Shown here one piece after another: positions 54,459 to 61,589 of a stretch of DNA of 64,000 nt. The DNA is from Lachnospiraceae bacterium (GTDB lineage Bacteria > Bacillota_A > Clostridia > Lachnospirales > Lachnospiraceae), in NCBI GenBank assembly GCA_024684065.1, contig JAIKXO010000146.1:42701-106700 (forward strand), read 5' to 3'. The notes under the pieces were generated by a model. It saw nothing but the letters and a program-made list of their open reading frames with translations. It searched no databases and was not told where the DNA came from. The first letter of the stretch is position 1. Each line of letters starts with the position of its first letter. Both the position numbers and the translations under genes were made by a program.

Positions 54459-55794
54459 CACAGGGACAGCATTAAGAATAATAAACGCCGCTCTTAAGAA
54501 GGTCAAAGAAGATTCATACTGCCTTGTCTATGCGGTGGATATCTTAAAGCCTGAGCCGGCCGGAGAGGAAATGCGCTGTATGGTAAGCACGGACGGTGAG
54601 CGTCTTTTCTTTAAGCCGAAAGAGGTTATAAAGAACTACAGATGCTCCGGGATCAAAACCATCGAGGAGGATATATTTCATATCATACTTCACGGGATAC
54701 TCGGGCATTTCGGGATGACAGAAGAGTACAGGCACTGCGCGCTTGCAGGGTATGTGATGGATCTTCAGATCGAACAGATCATGGAAGAGCTGGGAATGGA
54801 CAGATTGGAAAGATACCGTCATAAGCCCGACTGGTATAAAACCATGGGATTCAGTCTCTATAACGCAGCTTTACGGGATAAGGAGCTGGCCCGTAACGTC
54901 TGCAGAGAAGGGGAGATGAGAAGAACAGATGACCATTTACTCTGGTGGAGTAAGAAAACCTCAGGGGAGAACTCTGTCATTGGAATGCAGACCTCAACGT
55001 ATGGCCTGAAAGAAGTGGCGTTAAAATGGGCAAACGCCGGAAAATATCTTACCGGAAATGAGATGCCGGGTGAGAAAGATGCCTGTCTGATAACAGAAAG
55101 GCTAAGGGAGACCGGAAAAGCCTTCAAAAAAAGCGGCATGAACGGCGGGTACGGTAAACAATGCTTTAAGCCCGAGGGAGAAAGGCAAAGTTTTTCACAG
55201 GTGCTTTGCCGGTTTATGCATAACAGAACGATATCGCGTGAACAGCCTGACTTTATCGATCCGATGATCTATGAGTACGGCCTTTCCATATATGGTAATG
55301 TCCCACTTATAGAACCTCCTGAGGAGCTTGAGAAAAAAATCTTAAAAAATCTCGTTATCGGGATAGATACGAGCGGTTCCTGCCAGGAATATACAGGAAG
55401 GTTCTTAAATCAGCTGGTGGGGATATTTGAAGAGGCGGCTTCAGAATTCCGGTTTGAAAAAATATATGTGATCCAATGTGATGCTAAGATACATAGTGTT
55501 ACGGTATTTGACAGGATAGAGGAGCTTGGGTCGTTAAATGGGCAGGCGGAGTTTGAGGGATTTGGAGGCACTGACTTCTGCCCGGTATTTGACTGGATCG
55601 ATAAAAACATTATCGAAAAAGGGGATAGTGCCGACTGCCTTTTGTATTTTTCAGATGCAGAGGGTGTCTTTCCAAAGGAAAAGAAAGGGTATCCCGTAAT
55701 ATTTGTTCTTCCTGAGAGCAGATACGCGGATAACAGGCGGATTCCCGGCTGGATCGAAAAAGCGGTGCTTGATGACTCATTAACGAAGCGGTAA
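54451..55794 (+). CDS. DUF2201/VWA-like protein (putative metallopeptidase-derived plus vWA domain)
   Basis: 447 residues. An N-terminal DUF2201-type region contains FHIILHGILGHF, a His-x3-His-x4-His arrangement (His77, His81, His86) like the zinc motif of predicted metallopeptidases, but the glutamate of HExxH is an isoleucine. The C-terminal vWA domain keeps MIDAS residues: DTSGSC (Asp306, Ser308, Ser310), GGTDF (Thr374) and FSDAEG (Asp402). It is a likely client-binding partner of the MoxR ATPase two positions on, the usual pairing. Start at 54451 with GGGAGG upstream. A family C repeat separates it from the ATPase gene. Confidence 0.82.
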   Translation: MHNTGTALRIINAALKKVKEDSYCLVYAVDILKPEPAGEEMRCMVSTDGERLFFKPKEVIKNYRCSGIKTIEEDIFHIILHGILGHFGMTEEYRHCALAGYVMDLQIEQIMEELGMDRLERYRHKPDWYKTMGFSLYNAALRDKELARNVCREGEMRRTDDHLLWWSKKTSGENSVIGMQTSTYGLKEVALKWANAGKYLTGNEMPGEKDACLITERLRETGKAFKKSGMNGGYGKQCFKPEGERQSFSQVLCRFMHNRTISREQPDFIDPMIYEYGLSIYGNVPLIEPPEELEKKILKNLVIGIDTSGSCQEYTGRFLNQLVGIFEEAASEFRFEKIYVIQCDAKIHSVTVFDRIEELGSLNGQAEFEGFGGTDFCPVFDWIDKNIIEKGDSADCLLYFSDAEGVFPKEKKGYPVIFVLPESRYADNRRIPGWIEKAVLDDSLTKR

Positions 55795-55819
55795 GCCATT
55801 TCGTTAATGGGTATATTAA

Positions 55820-56010
55820 TGATATCAGGGTCAAAAGCCTGAACCCACGGCAAGCTTGCTTGCCAGTGGGTGAAAGGTTTTATGACCCGCCACAATATGA
55901 GCAAGAAGTGGGGAGGGGGCCCCACGGATTGCGAATATTGGGGAGCGTGGTGGAAGTGCAAAGCACGGAACCACGCTTGATATTACTTTTGACCTTCACA
56001 TCATATTAAT
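55820..56010. repeat. Family C repeat, long copy, between the VWA and MoxR genes
   Basis: Begins TGATATCAGGGTCAAAAG and ends CTTTTGACCTTCACATCATAT; the ends are imperfect inverted repeats (both contain GGTCAAAAG). Internal hairpins: CCCAC/GTGGG enclosing GGCAAGC/GCTTGCC, GTGGGG/CCCCAC, and GCGTGGT/ACCACGC enclosing GTGC/GCAC. ATATTAAT stands on both sides (55813-55820, 56003-56010), possibly a target duplication. No coding capacity: a MITE-like element or structured RNA. A shortened relative is at 34512. Together with short flanks it fills this 242-bp gap. Confidence 0.72.
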
Positions 56011-56036
56011 CTGAACAGTAACAGGAGGGCTGGCAG

Positions 56037-57227
56037 ATGTACAGTATTAATTCAGCAAAGGAAGCAGTAAAGGATGGGATAAGGGGTTATCTGTTTAAGG
56101 ATGAGGACGGGAATTACGTTATGGATGAGGTCAACCGCCTCCCTTTCTATCTGGAGGGGAGCCCCGGAATAGGAAAGACGCAGATGGTGTCGCAGATCGC
56201 CGAGGAGCTGGGTATTGGATTTGTAAGCTTCAGTATCACCCACCATAGCCGGAATACAGTGTTAGGTTTACCGGTCATAAGCGAAGCGGGCCGGTATAAG
56301 TACACGGAATATACAATGTCAGAGATCATAGCGAAGGTCATGGAAGCATACGATCAGGGCAGCAGGGAGGGAATACTGTTGCTCGATGAATTTAACTGTA
56401 TGTCTGATACACTGATGCCCGTTATGTTGGCTTTCCTTCAGACCAAGAATATCGGTATGCACAGGCTTCCCGAGGGATGGATCGTTGTTTTGTGCGGAAA
56501 TCCCGTACAGTATAACAGGAGTGCCCGTACATTTGACTATTCGGTGCTTGACAGGCTCAGAAGGATAGAGATAGAGTTCAATGCCTGTGATTTCCTTTCG
56601 TATGCGGATGAACACGGATTTAATCCCATAGTCTTAAACTATCTCAGGCTTCATAAAGACCGGATATACATGTGTGAGCGCGGTAAGGAGGATAAGCTTG
56701 CAACGGCCAGGGCATGGGAAAATCTGAGCATTGCGGTCAATGTGTATGAAAAGACCGGCGGCACGGTTGATGAACCGATGATAGGGCAGTTCATTAAGGC
56801 TAACGAAACGGCAAGGGAGTTTGGCAGATACTATGAGCTTGAAAGAAAAAAGAATCTGCGGGGAGAAGACATGGAAAAAATACTCGAAGGGATCGACATC
56901 GACGGATATTGTAAGAGGATCGGAGAAATGTCTTTGGATATAAAATTTGACGTTGTTGATAATCTGCTGCAGCTGATAAAGGACCGTTCTCGGAAAAAGG
57001 AATACAAACCCCGGATGATCAGTGATCATATCAATAATATGCTGGCACTGCTTATCAGGCTTAATGACAATCCGCTCACGGAAAAAGCATTTTCAGGCAT
57101 AAACAGCGACAGGAAGCTGTTAGGGATCCTTGCGAAATATAAGAGCGAGATGTTTTTAAAAGTCTGCAGCCTTGTGTATTACGGTATAAATCCGGAAAGT
57201 ACGCAGGAGATCGCGCAGACAGTATGA
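56037..57227 (+). CDS. MoxR-type AAA+ ATPase
   Basis: 396 residues. Walker A EGSPGIGKTQM (about residues 39-47), a MoxR-like insert ITHHSRNTVLGLPV, Walker B GILLLDEFNCM, sensor 1 VVLCGNPVQYN, and the arginine-finger segment SVLDRLRRIEIEF are intact. The C-terminal 170 residues are helical. Such ATPases act as chaperones with vWA proteins, and the VWA gene lies just upstream, interrupted only by a repeat. The ATG at 56037 has AGGAGG at good spacing. Confidence 0.88.
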   Translation: MYSINSAKEAVKDGIRGYLFKDEDGNYVMDEVNRLPFYLEGSPGIGKTQMVSQIAEELGIGFVSFSITHHSRNTVLGLPVISEAGRYKYTEYTMSEIIAKVMEAYDQGSREGILLLDEFNCMSDTLMPVMLAFLQTKNIGMHRLPEGWIVVLCGNPVQYNRSARTFDYSVLDRLRRIEIEFNACDFLSYADEHGFNPIVLNYLRLHKDRIYMCERGKEDKLATARAWENLSIAVNVYEKTGGTVDEPMIGQFIKANETAREFGRYYELERKKNLRGEDMEKILEGIDIDGYCKRIGEMSLDIKFDVVDNLLQLIKDRSRKKEYKPRMISDHINNMLALLIRLNDNPLTEKAFSGINSDRKLLGILAKYKSEMFLKVCSLVYYGINPESTQEIAQTV

Positions 57228-57234
57228 GGAACGG

Positions 57235-57262
57235 AAAAAAGGACAGATTTGTCCTGTTCTTC
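57235..57262. promoter_or_regulatory. Palindromic site before clpP, shared with the WYL promoter
   Basis: AAAAAAGGACAGATTTGTCC followed by a T-rich run. Perfect arms GGACA/TGTCC around GATT. It can be read as a terminator for the MoxR gene, but a near copy (17 of 19 positions, then a similar T-rich stretch) at 53010 lies between divergent genes, where a terminator makes little sense. A common operator is an alternative. Confidence 0.5.
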
Positions 57263-57315
57263 TTTATCTGCTGTTATATGATGTACCCATCAAAATAAAT
57301 GAAGGAGGTATTAGA

Positions 57316-57873
57316 ATGGTTATTAATCCGATCGTTTACGAAGAATCCAGGGGAAGCGATATATTTTCAAAGAACCTTGAAGACAGAGTGATACATCTGG
57401 TGGGCGAGATCAACGACGAGATGTCGGCCTCCATAATCGGACAGCTTTTGTATCTGTCAAAGGAGGGCAATGAGGATATTCAGCTGTATATAAACACACC
57501 CGGAGGATCTGTATCCGCGGGAATGGCGATATATGACACAATGCAGTATATAAAGTCTGACGTGGCGACAGTCTGCGTCGGTCATGCCGCCAGCATGGGG
57601 GCGATCATTCTGTCAGGAGGCGCAAAGGGAAAAAGAATGATGCTTCCGCATGCCGAGGTCATGATCCATCAGCCCTCGGGAGGAATGAACGGACAGGCGA
57701 CGGAGCTTGAGATAGCCGCCGAACACATCGGAAAAACTAAAAAGATGCTCAATGGTCTTTTGGCCGTAAACTGCCGGAAAAACGTTGAGGAAGTGAAGCA
57801 TGATACGGAACGCGACCATTGGATGAGCGCGGAAGAGACACTTAAGTACGGGATAGTAGATGCTATCCTTTAA
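57316..57873 (+). CDS. clpP: ClpP-family serine protease, second-locus paralogue
   Basis: 185 residues, slightly shorter than housekeeping ClpP because the N-terminal axial-loop region is trimmed (INPIVYEESRGSDIFSKNL). The catalytic triad is present: Ser93 in GHAASMGA, His118 in MIHQPSGG, Asp163 in KHDTERDHW. The oligomer handle NGQATELEIAAEHI is intact. No clpX or tig lies nearby; neighbours are MoxR and CbxX-type ATPases, so it may form a dedicated proteolytic chamber fed by one of them, or be recruited to ClpX/ClpC. AGGAGG precedes the ATG. Confidence 0.9.
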   Translation: MVINPIVYEESRGSDIFSKNLEDRVIHLVGEINDEMSASIIGQLLYLSKEGNEDIQLYINTPGGSVSAGMAIYDTMQYIKSDVATVCVGHAASMGAIILSGGAKGKRMMLPHAEVMIHQPSGGMNGQATELEIAAEHIGKTKKMLNGLLAVNCRKNVEEVKHDTERDHWMSAEETLKYGIVDAIL

Positions 57874-57948
57874 TAAAGAAGATATGGCAGTGCGTTTTTT
57901 TAAAAAGCAGTAATAAACAACATACTGACTATAAAGAAGGAGAGCGGG

Positions 57949-59637
57949 ATGATAAATTCAAGATTATATCCTGTTGTGGAGAGAGAGGATATAGGTAAAA
58001 CGAATGTATACAGGAGAGTAATATACTATAACGACTATTATGACGACAGTGTGCCTTATATCAAAGATGTTAATGATTTTATGGACAGGGAGAAGCCTGA
58101 GAAACCTGACAGATTTCTTGTAGTCAGTTCGTCGGAGCCTGTGGCGGTGAAAGCCGCAAAGTATATCTGTGACAGATGCCATGCCGGTACAGGTTTTACT
58201 GAAAGCGCCGACGATATGGAATTTGACTTTGATTTTGATGAAGAGGATTACACAAAAGACCCGTCCTCCATCGAACTCCTTGATCTCAGTGTGCTTGACG
58301 GTCCTGATATAATGCCCGCAAACACTTACCTGAATAATCTTCTGAATGAGGCTGACGGGGATAACGCTATGTATGAGGGCCTCAATGATGATGAGAATAT
58401 CAGGCATAAGATAGACGCAATTCTTGCAGATGAAAGGGAAAAGAAATTTATCTGGATACTTCCCGAGAGGCTCAGGGAACCATGGGCAGCAGAGCTTCAG
58501 ATGAAAAAGGGCTTTATGCCGGTTGTGATACAGGATGTATCCGATGCCTATTATGAAGAAGTATTTGACATGATCATGACAACGGCGGGAGTAAGCCTTG
58601 AAAACGGCCTTACAACAGCGGCTGCAGTAAACCGGATAAGGAAGATCAGGGGAAATGACTTTGCCGAAGAGGATCTTGACTGGATGATACAGCATGCGAT
58701 GAAGGAGGCCTTTCGCAGAGGAAGCAGGGAACTTTCAGCCGGAGATTTTGCTTTAAATGATGCGGTTTCAGAGGATCCGGAGGATAAGCTTTCCAGAATG
58801 CCCGGTCTTTCAAATGTTAAAGAGATGGTTACGGAGTTTACCTCCATGCTTTTGGAAACAGGCAGGAACAGGAGGCTTCGGGACATGCATTCGAACATGA
58901 TCTTCTATGGGAATCCCGGGACCGGGAAGACAACCTGTGCACAGCTTCTTGCGGATATAATGGCCCAAAAGGGTGTCAGCAGCGCATCGTTTATAATGGC
59001 GAGCCGTGCAGATATCATAGGAAAATATGTTGGACATACCGCCGTGAAGGTATCAGATCTCTTCAGCAAGGCAAGAGGCGGGGTCCTGTTTGTTGACGAG
59101 GCCGGCTTCTTTCTGAATGAGTCAAGCGGGGGTTTTATAAAGGAAGCCGTTAAGGAGTTTATCCGCTTTATGGAGCTGTATCCTGATGTAACCGTGATAT
59201 TTGCGATGTATGAAAAGGAGGCCGCGGAATTTATGAAGCTTGACGAAGGCCTGGCGTCGCGGATTTCGAGAATGGTTGCTTTTGAGGATTTCTCGGACAG
59301 GGAGCTTCGGGATATTTTCGTTCACATGACGGAGGAAAAAGGCTATTCAGTAAGCAAAGGCGCGGCCGATATCGCAAATGACTATATAAAAGAGCAGAAG
59401 AATAAAAGGAATTTCGGGAATGCCAGGGAAGTCCGCAAGCTTGTGGAATCCGTTATAATTTCTCATTCTGTGAGGATCCATACGGATAAAAAAATAAAAG
59501 GAACAGCTTCGATGGACAGAATAACGGACGAGGATGTGAAAAAGGGGATAAAACGTCTTTGCAAGGTGCCTGAAAGCAGAAAGAAATTCGGGTTTGAATA
59601 TGCTCAGGGAACAGTAATGCACCAGTTCGGCGCGTAG
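57949..59637 (+). CDS. CbxX/SpoVK-type AAA+ ATPase with divergent N-terminal domain
   Basis: 562 residues. Residues 1-270 are unfamiliar, with a very acidic stretch (DDMEFDFDFDEEDY, about 85-98), and may be a degenerate AAA unit: it has beta-strand-like RFLVVSSSEP and KFIWILPERLREPW but no P-loop. Residues about 290-550 are a canonical AAA+ module: MIFYGNPGTGKTTCAQLLADI (Lys327), GKYVGHTAVKVSDLF pore-loop region, GGVLFVDEAGFF (Asp383-Glu384), and arginine-finger region LASRISRMVAFEDF. This subfamily includes SpoVK and rubisco activase CbbX, which remodel protein rings. It lies 75 bp after clpP and a terminator follows, so it is probably the last gene of the cluster. Confidence 0.85.
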   Translation: MINSRLYPVVEREDIGKTNVYRRVIYYNDYYDDSVPYIKDVNDFMDREKPEKPDRFLVVSSSEPVAVKAAKYICDRCHAGTGFTESADDMEFDFDFDEEDYTKDPSSIELLDLSVLDGPDIMPANTYLNNLLNEADGDNAMYEGLNDDENIRHKIDAILADEREKKFIWILPERLREPWAAELQMKKGFMPVVIQDVSDAYYEEVFDMIMTTAGVSLENGLTTAAAVNRIRKIRGNDFAEEDLDWMIQHAMKEAFRRGSRELSAGDFALNDAVSEDPEDKLSRMPGLSNVKEMVTEFTSMLLETGRNRRLRDMHSNMIFYGNPGTGKTTCAQLLADIMAQKGVSSASFIMASRADIIGKYVGHTAVKVSDLFSKARGGVLFVDEAGFFLNESSGGFIKEAVKEFIRFMELYPDVTVIFAMYEKEAAEFMKLDEGLASRISRMVAFEDFSDRELRDIFVHMTEEKGYSVSKGAADIANDYIKEQKNKRNFGNAREVRKLVESVIISHSVRIHTDKKIKGTASMDRITDEDVKKGIKRLCKVPESRKKFGFEYAQGTVMHQFGA

Positions 59638-59941
59638 ATCAGAACGCATTATCGTCAATTTAGACGGTCAGGTAAAGGGACCGGGAAACCGGTCCTTTTA
59701 TTCTGCGCTAAAAAGATCATCTGCATCCGGTCAGCAATGCTTTCCATACCGCGGCGGACAATTTGTTATTGAATCTGCATGTTTTACTGATGATGGAATT
59801 GCCAGATGAGGTTTTTTATGAGAAAATCGTAGTGGACGGATTAAATACGTTTTTGTCCTGAAGGGTGTTTTTTCAAAAAAGAAGAAAACCCTGAGATATG
59901 ATTTAGCGATACGGATGATCTTTCTAAAAAGGGAGGCTTTT
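59638..59941 (+). terminator. Terminator and otherwise empty 304-bp gap
   Basis: GGACCGG (59678-59684), loop GAAA, CCGGTCC (59689-59695), then TTTTATT: a strong terminator closing the ClpP/AAA transcript. The rest contains a 24-codon frame at 59790 with no Shine-Dalgarno, probably chance. A hairpin AGGGT ... ACCCT (about 59860-59893) with A/T-rich arms lies before the next gene. Confidence 0.75.
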
Positions 59942-60580
59942 ATGACAGAGAATATCGAGGTTTTCGGACAGAACAGTATCAGAATAAGGGACAGGCTGGG
60001 CGCGATTTATATAGATCCTTTTCAAATGAAGGAGGAACCGCGGGATGCGGCTTTTATCCTTATAACTCATGATCATTATGACCATTTCTCGCCTGAGGAC
60101 ATCGCAAGGGTAGCGGGACCCGATACAGTAATGGTAGTGCCGGAGAAGATGTCCGGTAAAGCTAAAGAAGCTGAAAAGCTTGTAAAAAAGATCGTGACAG
60201 TAAGACCGGGTATCTCTCAGGAGATCGACGGGCTGAAGATTGAAACGGTTGCGGCATATAATGAGCTGAAGCCTTTTCATCCGAAGAGCGCTGAATGGGT
60301 CGGTTACATCTTATTAACAGACGGTAAGAGGATCTATGTGGCGGGCGATACAGACGCAACAAAGGAAGCCGGGGCCGTGAAATGCGATGTGGCGCTCGTT
60401 CCCATAGGAGGAACCTATACGATGGACGCTAAAAAGGCGGCGAAGCTTGTTAATGAGATCCGTCCGGAGGTTGCGATACCGGTTCATTATGGCGGGATCG
60501 TCGGGAGCCCTGGAGACGGTGAAGTTTTTGCGGCCAATGTAAAGGATCCTGTTAAGGTAGAATTTAAGATACGTTTTTAG
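59942..60580 (+). CDS. Metallo-beta-lactamase-fold hydrolase (UPF0173-like)
   Basis: 212 residues, single domain. ENIEVFGQNSIRI opens the fold, ILITHDHYDHFSPED carries the His43-x-His45-x-Asp47-His48 metal motif, and AGDTDATKEA plus IPVHYGGIVG supply further ligands. This is the small UPF0173/YtkL-like group of unknown substrate. GGGAGG with short spacing supports the ATG at 59942 rather than 59915. It stands between a terminator and the DnaB-like gene. Confidence 0.85.
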   Translation: MTENIEVFGQNSIRIRDRLGAIYIDPFQMKEEPRDAAFILITHDHYDHFSPEDIARVAGPDTVMVVPEKMSGKAKEAEKLVKKIVTVRPGISQEIDGLKIETVAAYNELKPFHPKSAEWVGYILLTDGKRIYVAGDTDATKEAGAVKCDVALVPIGGTYTMDAKKAAKLVNEIRPEVAIPVHYGGIVGSPGDGEVFAANVKDPVKVEFKIRF

Positions 60581-60681
60581 GGGGCTTTCGGCACAGCAGA
60601 GGAGATATAGACATTTTAACGGTAAAATCGTTTAATTGCGTTATTGAATATAGCGAAGCTATCGGCCAAGAAGAGTTTTAT

Positions 60682-60719
60682 TTGTTATTTAGGTAGAAAA
60701 AATCTCTTTCACCAGAGGA
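60682..60719 (+). repeat. Family B leader repeat, divergent copy before the DnaB-like gene
   Basis: TTGTTATTTAGG, A-rich loop, CTCTTTCACCAGAGGAA. The right half (CTTTCAnCAGAGGA) is nearly identical to the other copies; the stem is weaker. The purine run serves as the Shine-Dalgarno for the ATG at 60726. Confidence 0.5.
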
Positions 60720-60725
60720 AGTATT

Positions 60726-61568
60726 ATGAAAAGCATGAAGACAACAGATTATAAAAAAGCAGGAGAGATAATTAAAAAGGCCCGGTTTTTTAAGCCCGGC
60801 GCAGGTAAAAAAGATGCTCTTATGACAGGGTTTAAGGATCTGGACAGTTTAACGGGAGGGTTTGGAAAAGGAGAACTGATCTGTATCGCCGGAAGGCCTT
60901 CCATGGGAAAGACCGGATTTGCACTCAGCCTGCTGAAAAAAGTGTGTATCGAAGGCGGAAAAAGCTGTCTGTATTTTACGCTGAAGGAGGACAGTCTTCC
61001 TCTGATGGAAAGGATTATTGCTTTTTCTTCCGGTATTGCCGTCCGTTCTTTATATTCACCGGATGATAAAGAAAGTGCAATGCTGAAAAAATCTCTGAAG
61101 ATAATTGAAAAAGCCCCTCTTTATATCAATAACAGCGCTTATTCGATCCGCGGCATTATAAAAACATGCAGGAAACTGGCTCGTAAATCCCGTATAGACA
61201 TTGTAATAATAGATTACCTTCAGCTCATCAGTGCGAAGGATAAAAAGAAGTCCGAAAACAGCGGGGAATATATTGTAAGCAGCTTAAAGCTGTTAGCAAG
61301 GCAGCTTAAATGTCCTGTGGTTGTTTTAAGCAGTTTAAACCGGAAAACAGAAACAAGAAAGGATCACAGGCCAATGCTTTCTGATCTGAAGGATTCCGGA
61401 AAACTGAACTGTTATGCTGATAAAATTCTGTTCCTGTACCGCGATGAGTATTATGATATAGACACTGAAAGAAAGGGCGTTACAGATGTTATAGTTGCAA
61501 AGAATACCGCAGGCGGGCCTGTCGGGATAGTTTCACTTGTACATAAGGGAGAAGGGTTCTTAAAATGA
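60726..61568 (+). CDS. Stand-alone DnaB-like RecA-fold ATPase
   Basis: 280 residues corresponding to only the C-terminal helicase domain of DnaB (normally about 450 residues), with a short basic N-terminal lead instead of the DnaB N-domain. Walker A CIAGRPSMGKTGFAL (Lys62), Walker B IDIVIIDYLQLIS, VVVLSSLNRKTETRKDHRPMLSDLKDSG, and the arginine-finger region ADKILFLYRDEYYD are recognisable. The catalytic glutamate of FSLEM is replaced by lysine (FTLKED, Lys87), and the conserved LSQL glutamine by serine. It may be a helicase-derived ATP sensor or an accessory replication protein rather than the replicative helicase. Confidence 0.82.
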   Translation: MKSMKTTDYKKAGEIIKKARFFKPGAGKKDALMTGFKDLDSLTGGFGKGELICIAGRPSMGKTGFALSLLKKVCIEGGKSCLYFTLKEDSLPLMERIIAFSSGIAVRSLYSPDDKESAMLKKSLKIIEKAPLYINNSAYSIRGIIKTCRKLARKSRIDIVIIDYLQLISAKDKKKSENSGEYIVSSLKLLARQLKCPVVVLSSLNRKTETRKDHRPMLSDLKDSGKLNCYADKILFLYRDEYYDIDTERKGVTDVIVAKNTAGGPVGIVSLVHKGEGFLK

Positions 61569-61589
61569 TAAGGACCGGGAGGTTTGGAT

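Noticed and set aside
59790..59861. 24-codon frame starting ATGATGGAATTG between two genes
   Set aside because: No Shine-Dalgarno and no recognisable family; the length is within chance expectation.
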